Assembly: GCA_016709315.1 (NCBI GenBank)
Contig: JADJMZ010000006.1
Location: 1 to 64,000 of the forward strand
Direction: 5' to 3'
Origin: Ignavibacteria bacterium
Lineage (GTDB): Bacteria; Bacteroidota; Ignavibacteria; Tepidaquicellales; Tepidaquicellaceae
DNA length: 64,000 bases
In this document: positions 30,819 through 40,920 of the stretch, piece after piece
Numbering within the stretch: position 1 is the stretch's first letter
Layout of the letters: each line of letters opens with the position of its first letter
Notes under the pieces: model-generated
Told to the model about the DNA's origin: nothing
Seen by the model: the letters and a program-made list of their open reading frames with translations, nothing else
Databases searched by the model: none
Made by a program: the position numbers and the translations under genes

Positions 30819-31007
30819 AATAAAGTTTGAATGGAAAATTTGTAAGAATATAATATTCAGAAGTTAAAATATAGCTTATTTTCTGAATATTCAGCCTCAT
30901 TTTATATAAATAGTCTGTAAGAATTGCAATAAAGTTTGCTTGGAATAAGATATGAGACTAAGTAATTTGTCAAAATTAATTAACCAATCATATTTTCGGA
31001 GGAAAAA

Positions 31008-31799
31008 GTGAGCATTAGAAATTTTACAATTGCAGCAGTAATTTCAATAGTTTTATTTTCATTTATAGGTTCGGATTTCATTTTCGAATTCTCCGAAAGC
31101 GGGCGGAACACCGGTGTTACATTAAAATGTCCTCCGCCGCCCTGCTTCGGAAATATTATCAAGAACCAAGATCATCCAGATAATCATTCATTGGATGACG
31201 GCCTTCAGCCAGTTTCAGACGATATTGACAAGGATTGGTACTCAGGGGCAATGGAAAATATTCAGAGGGAAGAATATAATATTTCTTATTCCGAAGAACA
31301 CGGTGCGTTTCAATCACCCAACCGTGCAAACAATATCCGTTTTATTTATCATAATGACGGGTTCACAGCTAAAACAAGGATTAACAAAATTCCGCTTTTT
31401 GATCTCAGGGATAAGAGTATTAAGGAAAGCGATAAGAAGTATGAGAGTATTCCTGAGTGGAGCATAGATTTCAAATTAACAATGATCAATAATAAATCTT
31501 ATATAGCAGGAGGTGAACTAAGTGCTGCAGGAAATAAGGCTTACATCGAAGATAACAACATAAAAATCAATTATACTAACAAGGAAGATGGTATGAGACA
31601 GGATTTCATAATTAAGAACAGACCGAGCGGTGATGGAAAGTTAAGACTAAAAGTCAATGCTAACACTAAATTAAAGTTGCTGGTCGGAGCAGATGCGCTT
31701 AAGTTTAAGGACAATCAGGGAGTTGAAAAGATGAAATATTCTGCATTAAAAGTTTGGGACGCAAACGGCGTTGAATTGCAGCCTAATTTGAGAAGATGA
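31008..31799 (+). CDS. N-terminal part of the giant FG-GAP protein
   Basis: GTG 31008 is the start, with GGAGG about 7 bases upstream. Residues 1-22 form a signal anchor (FTIAAVISIVLFSFIGSDF). A Pro/Cys patch (CPPPPCF) follows, then a beta-rich region of about 200 residues (ENIQREEYNISYSEEHGAFQ, then LKLLVGADALKF) of the kind that precedes FG-GAP repeats in related secreted proteins. The stop at 31797-31799 lies one frame away from an open frame that leads directly through DEDAVYPITIDPLS into the FG-GAP protein. The two are almost certainly one gene of about 2,200 residues, interrupted by one indel near 31785-31797. Confidence 0.7.
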   Translation: MSIRNFTIAAVISIVLFSFIGSDFIFEFSESGRNTGVTLKCPPPPCFGNIIKNQDHPDNHSLDDGLQPVSDDIDKDWYSGAMENIQREEYNISYSEEHGAFQSPNRANNIRFIYHNDGFTAKTRINKIPLFDLRDKSIKESDKKYESIPEWSIDFKLTMINNKSYIAGGELSAAGNKAYIEDNNIKINYTNKEDGMRQDFIIKNRPSGDGKLRLKVNANTKLKLLVGADALKFKDNQGVEKMKYSALKVWDANGVELQPNLRR

Positions 31800-31800
31800 A

Positions 31801-31890
31801 AAATTACAAATTAAAAATGACAAATTACAAATAGAAAATCAAAAATCACAAATCCGAAATTCCAAATCCCAAATCCAAGAAAATCTCAAA
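31801..31890 (+). repeat. Low-complexity coding stretch between the two halves of the FG-GAP gene
   Basis: AAATTACAAATT, AAATCAAAAATCAC and CAAATCC words in tandem. In the frame of the downstream gene this reads KLQIKN, KLQIEN, KSQIRN and KSQIQEN, a rough 6- to 7-residue repeat. It may be a slipped expansion, and a natural place for the frame loss just upstream. Confidence 0.6.
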
Positions 31891-31998
31891 TCCTTCTCCA
31901 TCGTCGTCAACGACGAAGATGCAGTTTATCCGATAACTATTGACCCGCTTTCCACTACTCAAAGCTGGAAAGTAGAAAGCAATCAGTCAGGTGCTTAC

Positions 31999-34900
31999 AT
32001 GGGTTGCAGTGTTGCAACTGCCGGAGATGTTAACGGTGACGGGTTCAGTGATGTGATAGTCGGAGCAGAGGGCTATGACGGCGGTAATCGCAGAGAAGGA
32101 AGAGCTTTTGTTTATCACGGCTCTGCCACAGGATTATCCCTGACTGCAAACTGGATAGCAGAAAGCGATCAGGATTCAGCTTACTTTGGCAACTGTGTTT
32201 CAACTGCAGGAGATGTTAATGGTGACGGATACTCTGATATTATAATCGGAGCAAAACAGTATACCAACGGACAAAAATTTGAGGGAAGAGTATTTGTGTG
32301 GTTTGGAAGCTCAACCGGACTTGGTGCAAACGGTACACCCGCGAATGCAGACTGGTGGGCTGAGAGTGATCAAGCCCGTTCATACTTTGGGTGGAGCATT
32401 TCAACTGCAGGTGATGTAAACGGTGACGGATATTCTGACATTATTATCGGTGCACCTTATTATTCAAACGGACATACATCAGAGGGAAGAACTTACTTTT
32501 TTTATGGTACAGCTGCTGGTTTACCCGCAACTGCAAACTTTACTGTTGAAAGCAATAGTTCTACGGGATTGTGTGGATTTTCAGTTTCGACTGCCGGAGA
32601 CATTAATGGTGACGGGTATTCCGATGTTATTATAGGAGGAGACGCTTTATCAAATGGACAAACAAATGAAGGTAGAGTCTGGGTTTATCACGGGTCATCA
32701 GTGGGCATATCATCGGCTACTGCTAACTGGACAGCAGAAAGCAATCAGACGGGTGCTTTTTTCGGACATAGTGTTTCGACAGCAGGAGACGTCAATGGAG
32801 ACGGGTACTCCGATATTTTAGTTGGCGCATTAAATTTTGATAACGGACAGACAAACGAAGGAAAGGTTTTTTTATGGTATGGAAGCTCAGTAGGTCTTGT
32901 AGCAGGCGGGGGCATTCCGTCAAATGCAAACTGGTCATATGAAAGCAATGTTGCCAATGATCAGGTGGGTGCTTGTGTATCAACAGCCGGAGATGTAAAC
33001 GGGGATGGCTATGCTGATGTAATTTTTTATGCAGGCAGGGTTCCATTTGGTTTATATAATTTGGATTATGCAGCTGCTTTTTACGGAGGCTCAACCGGAC
33101 TGCCACTGACACCGGATTGGAAACAGACCGATAGTGTTATATATAGTTACTTCGGTTCTGAAGTGGCAACAGCCGGGGATATTAACGGAGATGGAATCAG
33201 TGATGTAATTATCGGTTCTGTTAATTATAGTGTGCCTAATCCGGGAGATCAATATGAAGGAGCGGCTTTTGTTTATAACGGTTCTCCGGAGGGACTATCC
33301 TCTGTTGCAGCAAACTGGACAGCTGAAGGCAATCAGGCAAGCGGCACTTTTGGACGATCTGTTTCAACTGCCGGGGACGTCAACGGGGACGGGTACAGCG
33401 ATGTGATAATAGCTGCTTATTTATTTGACAACGGAGAGATTAACGAAGGTAGGGCATTTGTATTTCATGGTTCTGCGAACGGACTTTCATTAACTGCAAA
33501 CTGGACAGGTGAAATCAATCAGACCGGTGCCGGTTTTGGAATATCTGTTTCAACTGCCGGAGACGTCAACGGAGATGGTTATTCTGATGTAATTGTTGGC
33601 TCAGCGAATTTTAGCAACGGACAATCAAACGAAGGTGGTGCTTTTATTTATTATGGATCCTCTTCTGGTTTATCATTATCAGTCAATCATACTCTTGAAG
33701 TCAATCAGGTAGATGCCGGTTTTGGACAATCTGTTTCAACTGCCGGAGACGTCAACGGGGACGGGTACAGCGATGTGATAGTAGGAGCTCAGAATTTTGA
33801 TAACGGAGAGTCAAATGAAGGAAAAGTGTTTGTTTATTTTGGTTCATCAAACGGACCTTCCTCATCATTCAACTGGACAGCAGAAGGTAATCAGATAGAT
33901 GCTAAATTTGGATCCTGTGGCTCGAGTGCAGGAGATGTTAACGGTGATGGATTTAGCGATGTGATAGTAGGGGCTTCTAAATTTGACAACGGACAATTAG
34001 ACGAAGGAGGAGCTTTTCTTTATTTCGGATCGGAATCAGGATTATCATCTAATTACAACTGGACTTTTGAAAGTAATCAAGCAAATGGACAATTAGGTAT
34101 CAGCGTTTCAACAGCAGGAGATATCAACGGTGACGGGTATTCCGATGTGATCGTAGGAGCTTATACATATTCTAACGGGCAGTCTGCCGAAGGCAGTGCA
34201 TTTCTGTTTCACGGATCTGCAGCCGGATTATCTTTAACGCCCAACTGGACAGGTGAAAGCAATCAGGCGTCATCTGACTATGGATTTTCAGTATCTACAG
34301 CCGGTGATGTAAACGGAGACGGATATTCAGATGTTATTGTTGGTGCATTTGCCTATTCAAACGGACAAAGCAACGAAGGAAGAGCTTATATATATCACGG
34401 ATCTCCTAACGGATTATCATCAACAGCAAACCGGACAATGGAACTTGATTTGAATGATGCTTATTTCGGAACATCAGTTTCTACTGCGGGTGATGTCAAC
34501 GGAGACGGATATTCTGAAGTAATTGCAGGTGCACATAATTATAACGGAACAACTACCGGGGGACGTGTTGCAGTTTTTTATGGTAATGGAATTACAGGTA
34601 AAAGAGCAACAGTCGGACAGTTTAAACCAGGTACCAGTTTTGTAATAACATCCGGCGGACTATCGGGAACAAATGGTGAGGTAAGATTAAAAACTTTCGT
34701 AAAAAATCCTTACGGAAGAGCGGACGGCAAAATTGTTTACGAATATAAAGCTAATGGTGTCCCGTTCAGCGGATCAATAATTACAAACAGTGTTTCATCA
34801 TCCGGATCGGGTGCTAATACTGACCTTTTAATCGGAGGCACTCCGCTTAACGTTGATGTTTCAGGTCTGCTTACTAATAAGGTTTATAAATGGAGAGCAA

Positions 34901-37626
34901 GAGTTCAATATAATCTTGTGAATAATCCATATCAGAAATTCGGACCATGGAAATATTATTCAAATTACATTTCCAATCCTCAGGAAGGGTTTAAGGCAAT
35001 TACTGTTGATAATACCGCACCATCTATTTCATATTCCAATCTGCTAAATACAAACAACATGTCAAATGTTTCATTGACCAATGTTGTAATTACAGATGCG
35101 AGCGGAGTTCAAGGTACATCCGGCTCGCGTCCGAGAATATATTTTAAAAGAAAACCGGACGTAAATTCTTTTTTTGACAATACAAACTCTACAGGTGGCT
35201 GGAAGTATTCTGAAGCCTCCGGCTCTGTCTCACCATTTGATTTTACAATCAATTATACCTTACTGAACGGAGTTTTAACCGGTCAGGATACTATACAATA
35301 CTTCGTAACAGCTCAGGACATTAGGCCTTTCGGCGCTGTAAATGTAGGAATAACAAACGGAACGTTTTCCGTAAATCCGTCATCGGTAAATTTGACATCT
35401 ACCGCATTCCCGGTTGGAGGAACCATCAATTCATATATAGTCAGCGTCTATTTATTTCAATCATTCACTCCCGAAAACGGACCCGTAGGAACTACTGTTA
35501 CTATTGGCGGAGTTGGCTTCAATCCCGTATCCTCAAACAACGCAGTTTATTTTGGCGCAGTGAAAGTACCTGTTTCCGGCGCAACCGGCACAAGCCTTAC
35601 AGTTACAGTTCCGCCAGGAGCTGATCATAAAAACATATCCGTTACAAATCTTGGATCAAATCTTACCTGTTATTCATCAAAACCTTTCAGGGTTACTTTC
35701 AGATCATGCCCTGTACCCGAGTTTGCCTCAAAGCTTGACTTTGTAAATCAACCGGCCCAGCGTTTAAGTATAACTGATTTTGACGCAGACGGAAAACCTG
35801 ATGTCGCTTCATTTATTGCAGCCGATTCAGTTTCAATATTCCGGAATATTTCCTCCGTTGGTTTATTAAATCTTGGACCGAAAATCAGTTTTGCTGTTGG
35901 CTCAGGTCAATCTGACATTAATTCAGGAGACCTTGACGGTGACGGAAAACCTGAATCTTATCCTACATCAGTGGCAATAGGTGATTTGGACGGAGACGGT
36001 AAACCTGATTTGGCAGTGACAAACCTTGCCAGTAACAATGTTTCATTATTTCTGAATACTTCAACAGTTGGAAATATTAATTTTGCTCCAAAGGTTGATT
36101 TCAGTTCAGCAACATTACCGATCTCAGTAGGTATAGGAGATATTGATGGTGATGGGAAACCCGATATTGTAATTGCAAACAATAGTTCAGCGACAATATT
36201 AGTTTTACAAAATCTCTCAACTTCCGGAAATTTAAATTTCAGCTCTGCTCTAAGCCTCACAACAGGTTTATCTCCCAGATCAGTTAGTTTAGGAGATATA
36301 GACGGTGACGGTAAAGCCGAAATTGTTGTTGCAAATACTACCAGCTCAACACTTTCTGTTTTCAGAAATTTATCTACGGCAGGAAGTATAAACTTATCCA
36401 ATAAAGTTGATTTCGTAACAGGTTCATCTCCCGGATCAGTTAGTTTAGGAGATATAGACGGTGACGGCAAAACCGATCTGACTGTCAGCAATGAAAACAG
36501 CTCAACGGTGTCGGTCTTCCGCAATACATCTTCGATTGGAGTAATAAATTCAGGAAGTTTTGAAGGTAAGGTGGATTTTTCTACAAACTCATTTCCTCAA
36601 ACAGTAAAAACCGGCGATTTGGATCTCGACGGAAAGCCGGATATTACCCTGGCACAATCAAATACAAATGGTATATCTATTTTAAGAAATCTCGCTTCGG
36701 GTTCTCCGCTGACAGAGATCAATGTTAAAGGAAACAATTTAAGCATTCCGGATGGTACAGTAACAACGACTTCGGCAAATCATACTTACTTTGATACAAT
36801 TATTGTAAGCGGAAATAAAATCCGGACTTTTACGATTCAAAATACCGGCACCGACAGTCTTAACATTACCGGTATTACAATCACAGGTGCAAATGCATCA
36901 TTATTCTCACCCGGAACATTGACACCTGCCGGAAAGATCATGCCCGGCGATTCTGCAAAATTCACATTAACTTTTACTCCTGACTCAGCAGGAACCAAAA
37001 ATGCTGTTGTCAATATTGCCAGTACAGACTGTGATGAAAAGAATTATGATTTTGCAGTCAAAGGAAATTCGGTATCGGCAACAAAGCAACTTGATCTGAC
37101 AATGTTCATTCAGGGATTTTATGATTCCGGAACTGATGCAATGATCTCCGATACGGTACAGGTGAAAATTAGAAACAGTTCTCCACCTTATGATATAGTT
37201 GATTCTTCAAAGACAATTGTAAATTCATCAGGGCAGGGAACATTTTTATTTTCAAATGCAGTAAACGGAACCAATTATTATATAGCTGTAAAGCATAGGA
37301 ATTCTATTGAAACATGGAGCAGCATTGCAAAACCATTTACTTCATCATTATTGAATTATAATTTCACCGATTCTACTACAAAAGCTTATGGAAGTAATCA
37401 GATTCTGATAGATACAGCTCCGATAAAATATGGAATTTACAATGGCGATGTAAATCAGGATGGAACGATTGACGCATCAGATTTAAGTGAAGTTGATAAC
37501 GCTGCTTCTGAATCTCTGAGCGGATATGTTATTTCAGATGTAACAGGTGATAATTTTGTTGATGCGGGAGATCTGAGCAAGGTTGAAAATAATGCGGCGA
37601 TTTCAGTAAGTGCAGTGTTGCCGTAA
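31999..37626 (+). CDS. Giant FG-GAP repeat surface protein with dockerin-like tail
   Basis: A 1,875-residue open frame, which truly begins at 31008. Residues 1-870 are about 14 FG-GAP (integrin-alpha-like) repeats with AGDVNGDGYSDVIVGA calcium loops. Residues 870-1150 are a beta-rich linker with an FN3-like part. At 1154-1240 is an IPT/TIG domain (VGTTVTIGGVGFNPV). At 1260-1560 is a second propeller (GDLDGDGKPDLAVTN). At 1574-1692 is an ASPM/SPD-2-type domain (FTIQNTGTDSLNITGITITG). From 1696 to the end is the EGFY-to-dockerin module, ending GDVNQDGTIDASDLSEVDN, VTGDNFVDAGDLSKVENNA. It is a secreted adhesin or matrix protein with many calcium sites. The export tail is not of the QNYPNPFNP type. 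Confidence 0.85.
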   Translation: MGCSVATAGDVNGDGFSDVIVGAEGYDGGNRREGRAFVYHGSATGLSLTANWIAESDQDSAYFGNCVSTAGDVNGDGYSDIIIGAKQYTNGQKFEGRVFVWFGSSTGLGANGTPANADWWAESDQARSYFGWSISTAGDVNGDGYSDIIIGAPYYSNGHTSEGRTYFFYGTAAGLPATANFTVESNSSTGLCGFSVSTAGDINGDGYSDVIIGGDALSNGQTNEGRVWVYHGSSVGISSATANWTAESNQTGAFFGHSVSTAGDVNGDGYSDILVGALNFDNGQTNEGKVFLWYGSSVGLVAGGGIPSNANWSYESNVANDQVGACVSTAGDVNGDGYADVIFYAGRVPFGLYNLDYAAAFYGGSTGLPLTPDWKQTDSVIYSYFGSEVATAGDINGDGISDVIIGSVNYSVPNPGDQYEGAAFVYNGSPEGLSSVAANWTAEGNQASGTFGRSVSTAGDVNGDGYSDVIIAAYLFDNGEINEGRAFVFHGSANGLSLTANWTGEINQTGAGFGISVSTAGDVNGDGYSDVIVGSANFSNGQSNEGGAFIYYGSSSGLSLSVNHTLEVNQVDAGFGQSVSTAGDVNGDGYSDVIVGAQNFDNGESNEGKVFVYFGSSNGPSSSFNWTAEGNQIDAKFGSCGSSAGDVNGDGFSDVIVGASKFDNGQLDEGGAFLYFGSESGLSSNYNWTFESNQANGQLGISVSTAGDINGDGYSDVIVGAYTYSNGQSAEGSAFLFHGSAAGLSLTPNWTGESNQASSDYGFSVSTAGDVNGDGYSDVIVGAFAYSNGQSNEGRAYIYHGSPNGLSSTANRTMELDLNDAYFGTSVSTAGDVNGDGYSEVIAGAHNYNGTTTGGRVAVFYGNGITGKRATVGQFKPGTSFVITSGGLSGTNGEVRLKTFVKNPYGRADGKIVYEYKANGVPFSGSIITNSVSSSGSGANTDLLIGGTPLNVDVSGLLTNKVYKWRARVQYNLVNNPYQKFGPWKYYSNYISNPQEGFKAITVDNTAPSISYSNLLNTNNMSNVSLTNVVITDASGVQGTSGSRPRIYFKRKPDVNSFFDNTNSTGGWKYSEASGSVSPFDFTINYTLLNGVLTGQDTIQYFVTAQDIRPFGAVNVGITNGTFSVNPSSVNLTSTAFPVGGTINSYIVSVYLFQSFTPENGPVGTTVTIGGVGFNPVSSNNAVYFGAVKVPVSGATGTSLTVTVPPGADHKNISVTNLGSNLTCYSSKPFRVTFRSCPVPEFASKLDFVNQPAQRLSITDFDADGKPDVASFIAADSVSIFRNISSVGLLNLGPKISFAVGSGQSDINSGDLDGDGKPESYPTSVAIGDLDGDGKPDLAVTNLASNNVSLFLNTSTVGNINFAPKVDFSSATLPISVGIGDIDGDGKPDIVIANNSSATILVLQNLSTSGNLNFSSALSLTTGLSPRSVSLGDIDGDGKAEIVVANTTSSTLSVFRNLSTAGSINLSNKVDFVTGSSPGSVSLGDIDGDGKTDLTVSNENSSTVSVFRNTSSIGVINSGSFEGKVDFSTNSFPQTVKTGDLDLDGKPDITLAQSNTNGISILRNLASGSPLTEINVKGNNLSIPDGTVTTTSANHTYFDTIIVSGNKIRTFTIQNTGTDSLNITGITITGANASLFSPGTLTPAGKIMPGDSAKFTLTFTPDSAGTKNAVVNIASTDCDEKNYDFAVKGNSVSATKQLDLTMFIQGFYDSGTDAMISDTVQVKIRNSSPPYDIVDSSKTIVNSSGQGTFLFSNAVNGTNYYIAVKHRNSIETWSSIAKPFTSSLLNYNFTDSTTKAYGSNQILIDTAPIKYGIYNGDVNQDGTIDASDLSEVDNAASESLSGYVISDVTGDNFVDAGDLSKVENNAAISVSAVLP

Positions 37627-37659
37627 GAAGTAATTGAGAAAAGTCGACTGACATTAGTT

Positions 37660-37735
37660 AGGCAGTTAGAGAGTTAGACAGTTAGGCAGTTAGACAGTTA
37701 GACAGTTAGGCAGTTAGGCATTTAGACAGTTAGGC
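37660..37735. repeat. 8-bp microsatellite GTTAGRCA
   Basis: About nine copies of AGTTAGGC or AGTTAGAC in tandem just after the stop of the giant FG-GAP gene. A weaker AGTTAGTAGTTTGCAGTTAG tract follows the stop of the dockerin-tail gene at 29139, so both related genes end in the same kind of repeat. Confidence 0.75.
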
Positions 37736-37990
37736 ATCCTGTTCCTGACACTGTTCCTGTCTCTGATTCTAATCTCAGAATCCTATTCCAAGACAGTTTA
37801 CATCACCAAATCCGGTGCTTTGCCCGCAATCGGAACATAACTCATCATCAACATTAACTTAACTGACTCTGTCACTGCACCCGTAACAGAAACATCACCT
37901 GCACCTGCCTTCCTCCGCACTCTCAACACAACAAACTCCGCACTCGTATCCGCAGTCTGCACATAACTCACAACAGAATTTTACAGCCCC
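37736..37990 (+). pseudogene. Remnant of a Cys/His-rich secreted protein gene
   Basis: At 37736-37835 the plus strand reads FLTLF, LILISESYSKTVYITKSG, the signal peptide and first strand of the protein at 40921, at near identity in DNA over about 90 bp (CAGTTTACATCACCAAATCC). The match ends exactly where the Cys motif should begin. The remainder (DSVTAPVTETSPAPA) is Thr/Pro/Val-rich, like its linker. A second copy has therefore lost its Cys domain. It is followed by about 100 bp without a gene. Confidence 0.6.
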
Positions 37991-38086
37991 TGTACCTACA
38001 AAGTTACTGAAGAAGGAATCTGCTACAGTGAAAATACCGGTTATTAATACTGTGTAAAATTCCTTCATAAATATAAAATAAAAAAA

Positions 38087-38111
38087 GGATCCCAGGAAAA
38101 ACCCGGGATCC
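38087..38111 (-). terminator. Terminator of the FG-GAP/type IX gene
   Basis: GGATCCC (38087-38093) and GGGATCC (38105-38111) with an inner GG/CC pair form a GC-rich stem. On the minus strand it is followed by seven T, and it sits 26 bp beyond the stop at 38138. Confidence 0.85.
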
Positions 38112-38137
38112 CTGTATAGTCACCATGTTTTATTAAA

Positions 38138-40451
38138 CTATTTGAGAAGGATCATCTTCTTCGTTGCTGTAAAGTTACCAGTTTCAAGTTTGTAATAATA
38201 TATTCCGCTGGCGAAGTTACTGCCGTTGAATTCTACTGTATAGAAACCTGCATCTTTGAATTCATTTATTATTGATTTAACTTCACGTCCGATATTATCA
38301 TATATCTTCAGGCTGACGTTTCCGCTTACAGGAATGTCATAGCGAATCTTCGTAACCGGATTGAAAGGATTTGGATAGTTCTGATGCAAACTAAATTTAT
38401 TCGGGACACCAATTACAACTTCATTACTCAGATCATAAAATTTGAAGTTTCCGTTAAAGTCAATTTGTTTGAGTCTGTAATTATATTTACCTGAATTCAG
38501 ATTCCTGTCTATGAAAGTATAGCTATTAGGCTCAGCAGAATTTCCTGCACCTTTAACAAATCCGACCGACGTCCATGATTGATCTTTTTCTGATCGCATA
38601 ACTTCGAAACCGGAGTTATTTACTTCGGATGACGTTGACCAGTTAAGTGTTAAGTCGGATTCAGTTACAACAGATATAAAATTAGTCAGTTCAACCGGTA
38701 AAGGATTGTCTACATAAACATGCTTACTCCCCAGTATAATAGTATTACCACAACTGTCCGGACCATTGTAATACAATACAAAGTGTCCTCCATTATTGCC
38801 CGAATTGATTCTGACAGAATCACTATTTTGTCCTGATGATATCGATGCCAGAGTATTCTCAAAATTCGAAATCTCCCAGAATCCTCCGTCTACTGAACTT
38901 ACGTAAAGAACGTCTGTAGATCCAATCGGAATATTATCCGGTCCGAAAATACTGCACAAGGGGGGAACACATGAATTGTTCAAGAAAATTGAAATTTTAC
39001 GGGAATCAATATTTGAAGCTGCAAGGTCTATATCACCATCTGCATCAAAATCTCCTGATGCAAATGCATAATCAAATGAATAATCTCCGTAAGAAGTTGA
39101 AAGAGATGAATGAAGTGTGAAAACCCCTGTTCCGTCATTCTTAAATAATTTAAGAAGATCAAGGCTTCTTATTTTTTCTGCAATATCAATACTGCCATCT
39201 CCATTGAAGTCAGCTAAATTAATATTTCCCCAATAAGCGGGATAAGTAGTTACGCTGAATGTACCTGATCCATTATTATTCAGGTATATTACACCCTTAT
39301 TCTCTACTAAATCAATGTACCTGTCATTATTTAAGTCTCCGGAACTGAAAAAGAAAGAACCATTTACGGGAGTGATTTCAGTTCTTGTAAAATTTCCCGA
39401 TCCGTCATTCTTGAATAAGTCTGTAAAATTGCAAAAACAGGGTAATAGTGCGTATCCTTCAACGGCAACATCCAAATCCCCGTCATTATCAATATCAATA
39501 ATTTGAAATCCTGCTGTAATTATATCCCCGGCACTGCAGCAGCCAAAAAATATTCAGTATCCGGAAGAAATGTACCATTGCCGTCATTCAGCAAAACTGA
39601 CATTTTACCCGGATAATTATAAAGGACTAAATCCAGATTGCCGTCAGAATTAACATCTCCGAAATTCATTTTGTCTCCGCCCGAACCGTAATAAACAGAG
39701 TCAGGAATAAAAATACCGTTCCCATTATTTTTATAAATTACGAATCCATCTCCAGGATTACAGAATGCCAGATCCAAATCATTATCATTATCGATGTCAA
39801 ATGTTATTATAGACCACAAATTCAGGTTTATAAATAATGTATCTAATATATAAACGAAGTTTCCGTATCCGTTATTTTTTAAAATTGTTATTTTCTGAGA
39901 ACCATTTGCGATGCACAAATCCGGAAAACCGTCTCTGTCAAAATCCCCGGATATTATTAATTTAGAATTACCATAACCACTATCAACAACCGGATGATAT
40001 ACTTCGCTGAAAATCCCGCTCCCACCGGTCGCAGCGACGGTAAAATTAAATGTAAATGGAGTTATTCCCGTACCATTTAAAGTTTTTACAGATGATGTCA
40101 ATGTAACCGAAACATGCTCTCCTGGTTTGAAATCATTCAGCGGGTTAATAGTTGCAGTCCTTGATCCTCCATCATAGTTAATAGTTGTTGACAGCAATCC
40201 TGATTCAAATCCGAATACCCTTATGTTGGAATTGATGATTGTTGAAATGTCCATTTCCCTGTAAATACAACAGTAATATCAGATATCTTGCTGATGTTTA
40301 TTGCATTCTGCACAGGAATAACTTGATCAATAAATGCAGAATAAGCAGAGGTATAAATAAAGAAATAAAATATAATTATAAAAAGAAAACGTAGTTTTAA
40401 TTTTTTTTCCGTGAATCTTAAAATCCTCAATTTGATAATATTTTCATTCAT
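38138..40451 (-). CDS. Ig-like/FG-GAP protein with type IX sorting domain, two frameshifts
   Basis: ATG 40451 gives a signal anchor (LRFLFIIIFYFFIYTSAYSA), then a Big_5-type Ig domain (VIPVQNAINISKISDITVVF, then FTFNFTVAA). Five or more VCBS/FG-GAP calcium-loop repeats follow (SGDFDRDGFPDLCIANG, FDIDNDNDLDLAF, GDVNSDGNLDLVLYN, GDFDADGDIDLAASN). The end is the type IX sorting domain QNYPNPFNPVTKIRYDIP...TATKKMILLK. Frames shift near 40240 and 39510, joining to about 770 residues. It is a likely substrate of SprA, exported and anchored or released at the surface. A strong terminator follows. It shares the VELTNF and SEVNNSGFEV linker with the two type IX genes at 41.4-44.3 kb. Confidence 0.8.
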
Positions 40452-40807
40452 ATTCCTGAATTTAAAGTTGAAAAATAATATTGATTTAAGAACTAATGAA
40501 TTATTCAGTTATAATTTTTCGTACCTATGTTTGTATATTATTAATATTCATTATAAGATTTAATTCTGAATATTCATAATCGGATATTATCCGTTAAATA
40601 AATATAAAAATTTATGCAGTTGATAAGTTTAAATCGAGCTCTTGTCCGGATTCCGCACCCGTCATTGGGGCAGTGTATGAAGTTTGATGTGTGTGGAAAG
40701 CGTACAATTACCCGTACTGCTTTCATATTAAAGGTAATGTGGAAATGAACGAATTGTAATGCAATAAAAAATAAAAGTAAAAATATAATTTTGATTTACC
40801 GGATATT
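40452..40807. other. Divergent intergenic stretch
   Basis: AT-rich space between the minus-strand type IX gene (start 40451) and the sigma-54-type promoter at 40808. A C/T-rich tract follows that promoter at about 40842-40890 (CCCACCCCTTTTTCCCCTTG), in the expected 5' leader of the next gene. No RNA gene or frame is supported. Confidence 0.45.
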
Positions 40808-40823
40808 TGGCACAACTATTGCC
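40808..40823 (+). promoter_or_regulatory. Sigma-54 (RpoN)-type promoter
   Basis: TGGCACAACTATTGCC fits the -24/-12 consensus TGGCACGNNNNTTGCW, with GG and GC in the correct spacing. The predicted start of transcription is near 40834, about 87 bp upstream of ATG 40921. It implies activation by an enhancer-binding protein of the Cys/His-rich protein gene. I saw no other site this good in the window. Confidence 0.6.
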
Positions 40824-40920
40824 TTAAAATTCACAGTGCCTTTTTCCGTCCCACCCCTTTTTCCCCTTGAACCCCTTCCCCGAATTTGCAACATTTACAG
40901 TAACCTTTAAAGCAAGAATC

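Noticed and set aside
35958..36524. Minus-strand 188-residue gene
   Set aside because: It is antisense to the FG-GAP repeats; the periodic LPSPSISP pattern is the mirror of the DGDGKPD codons.
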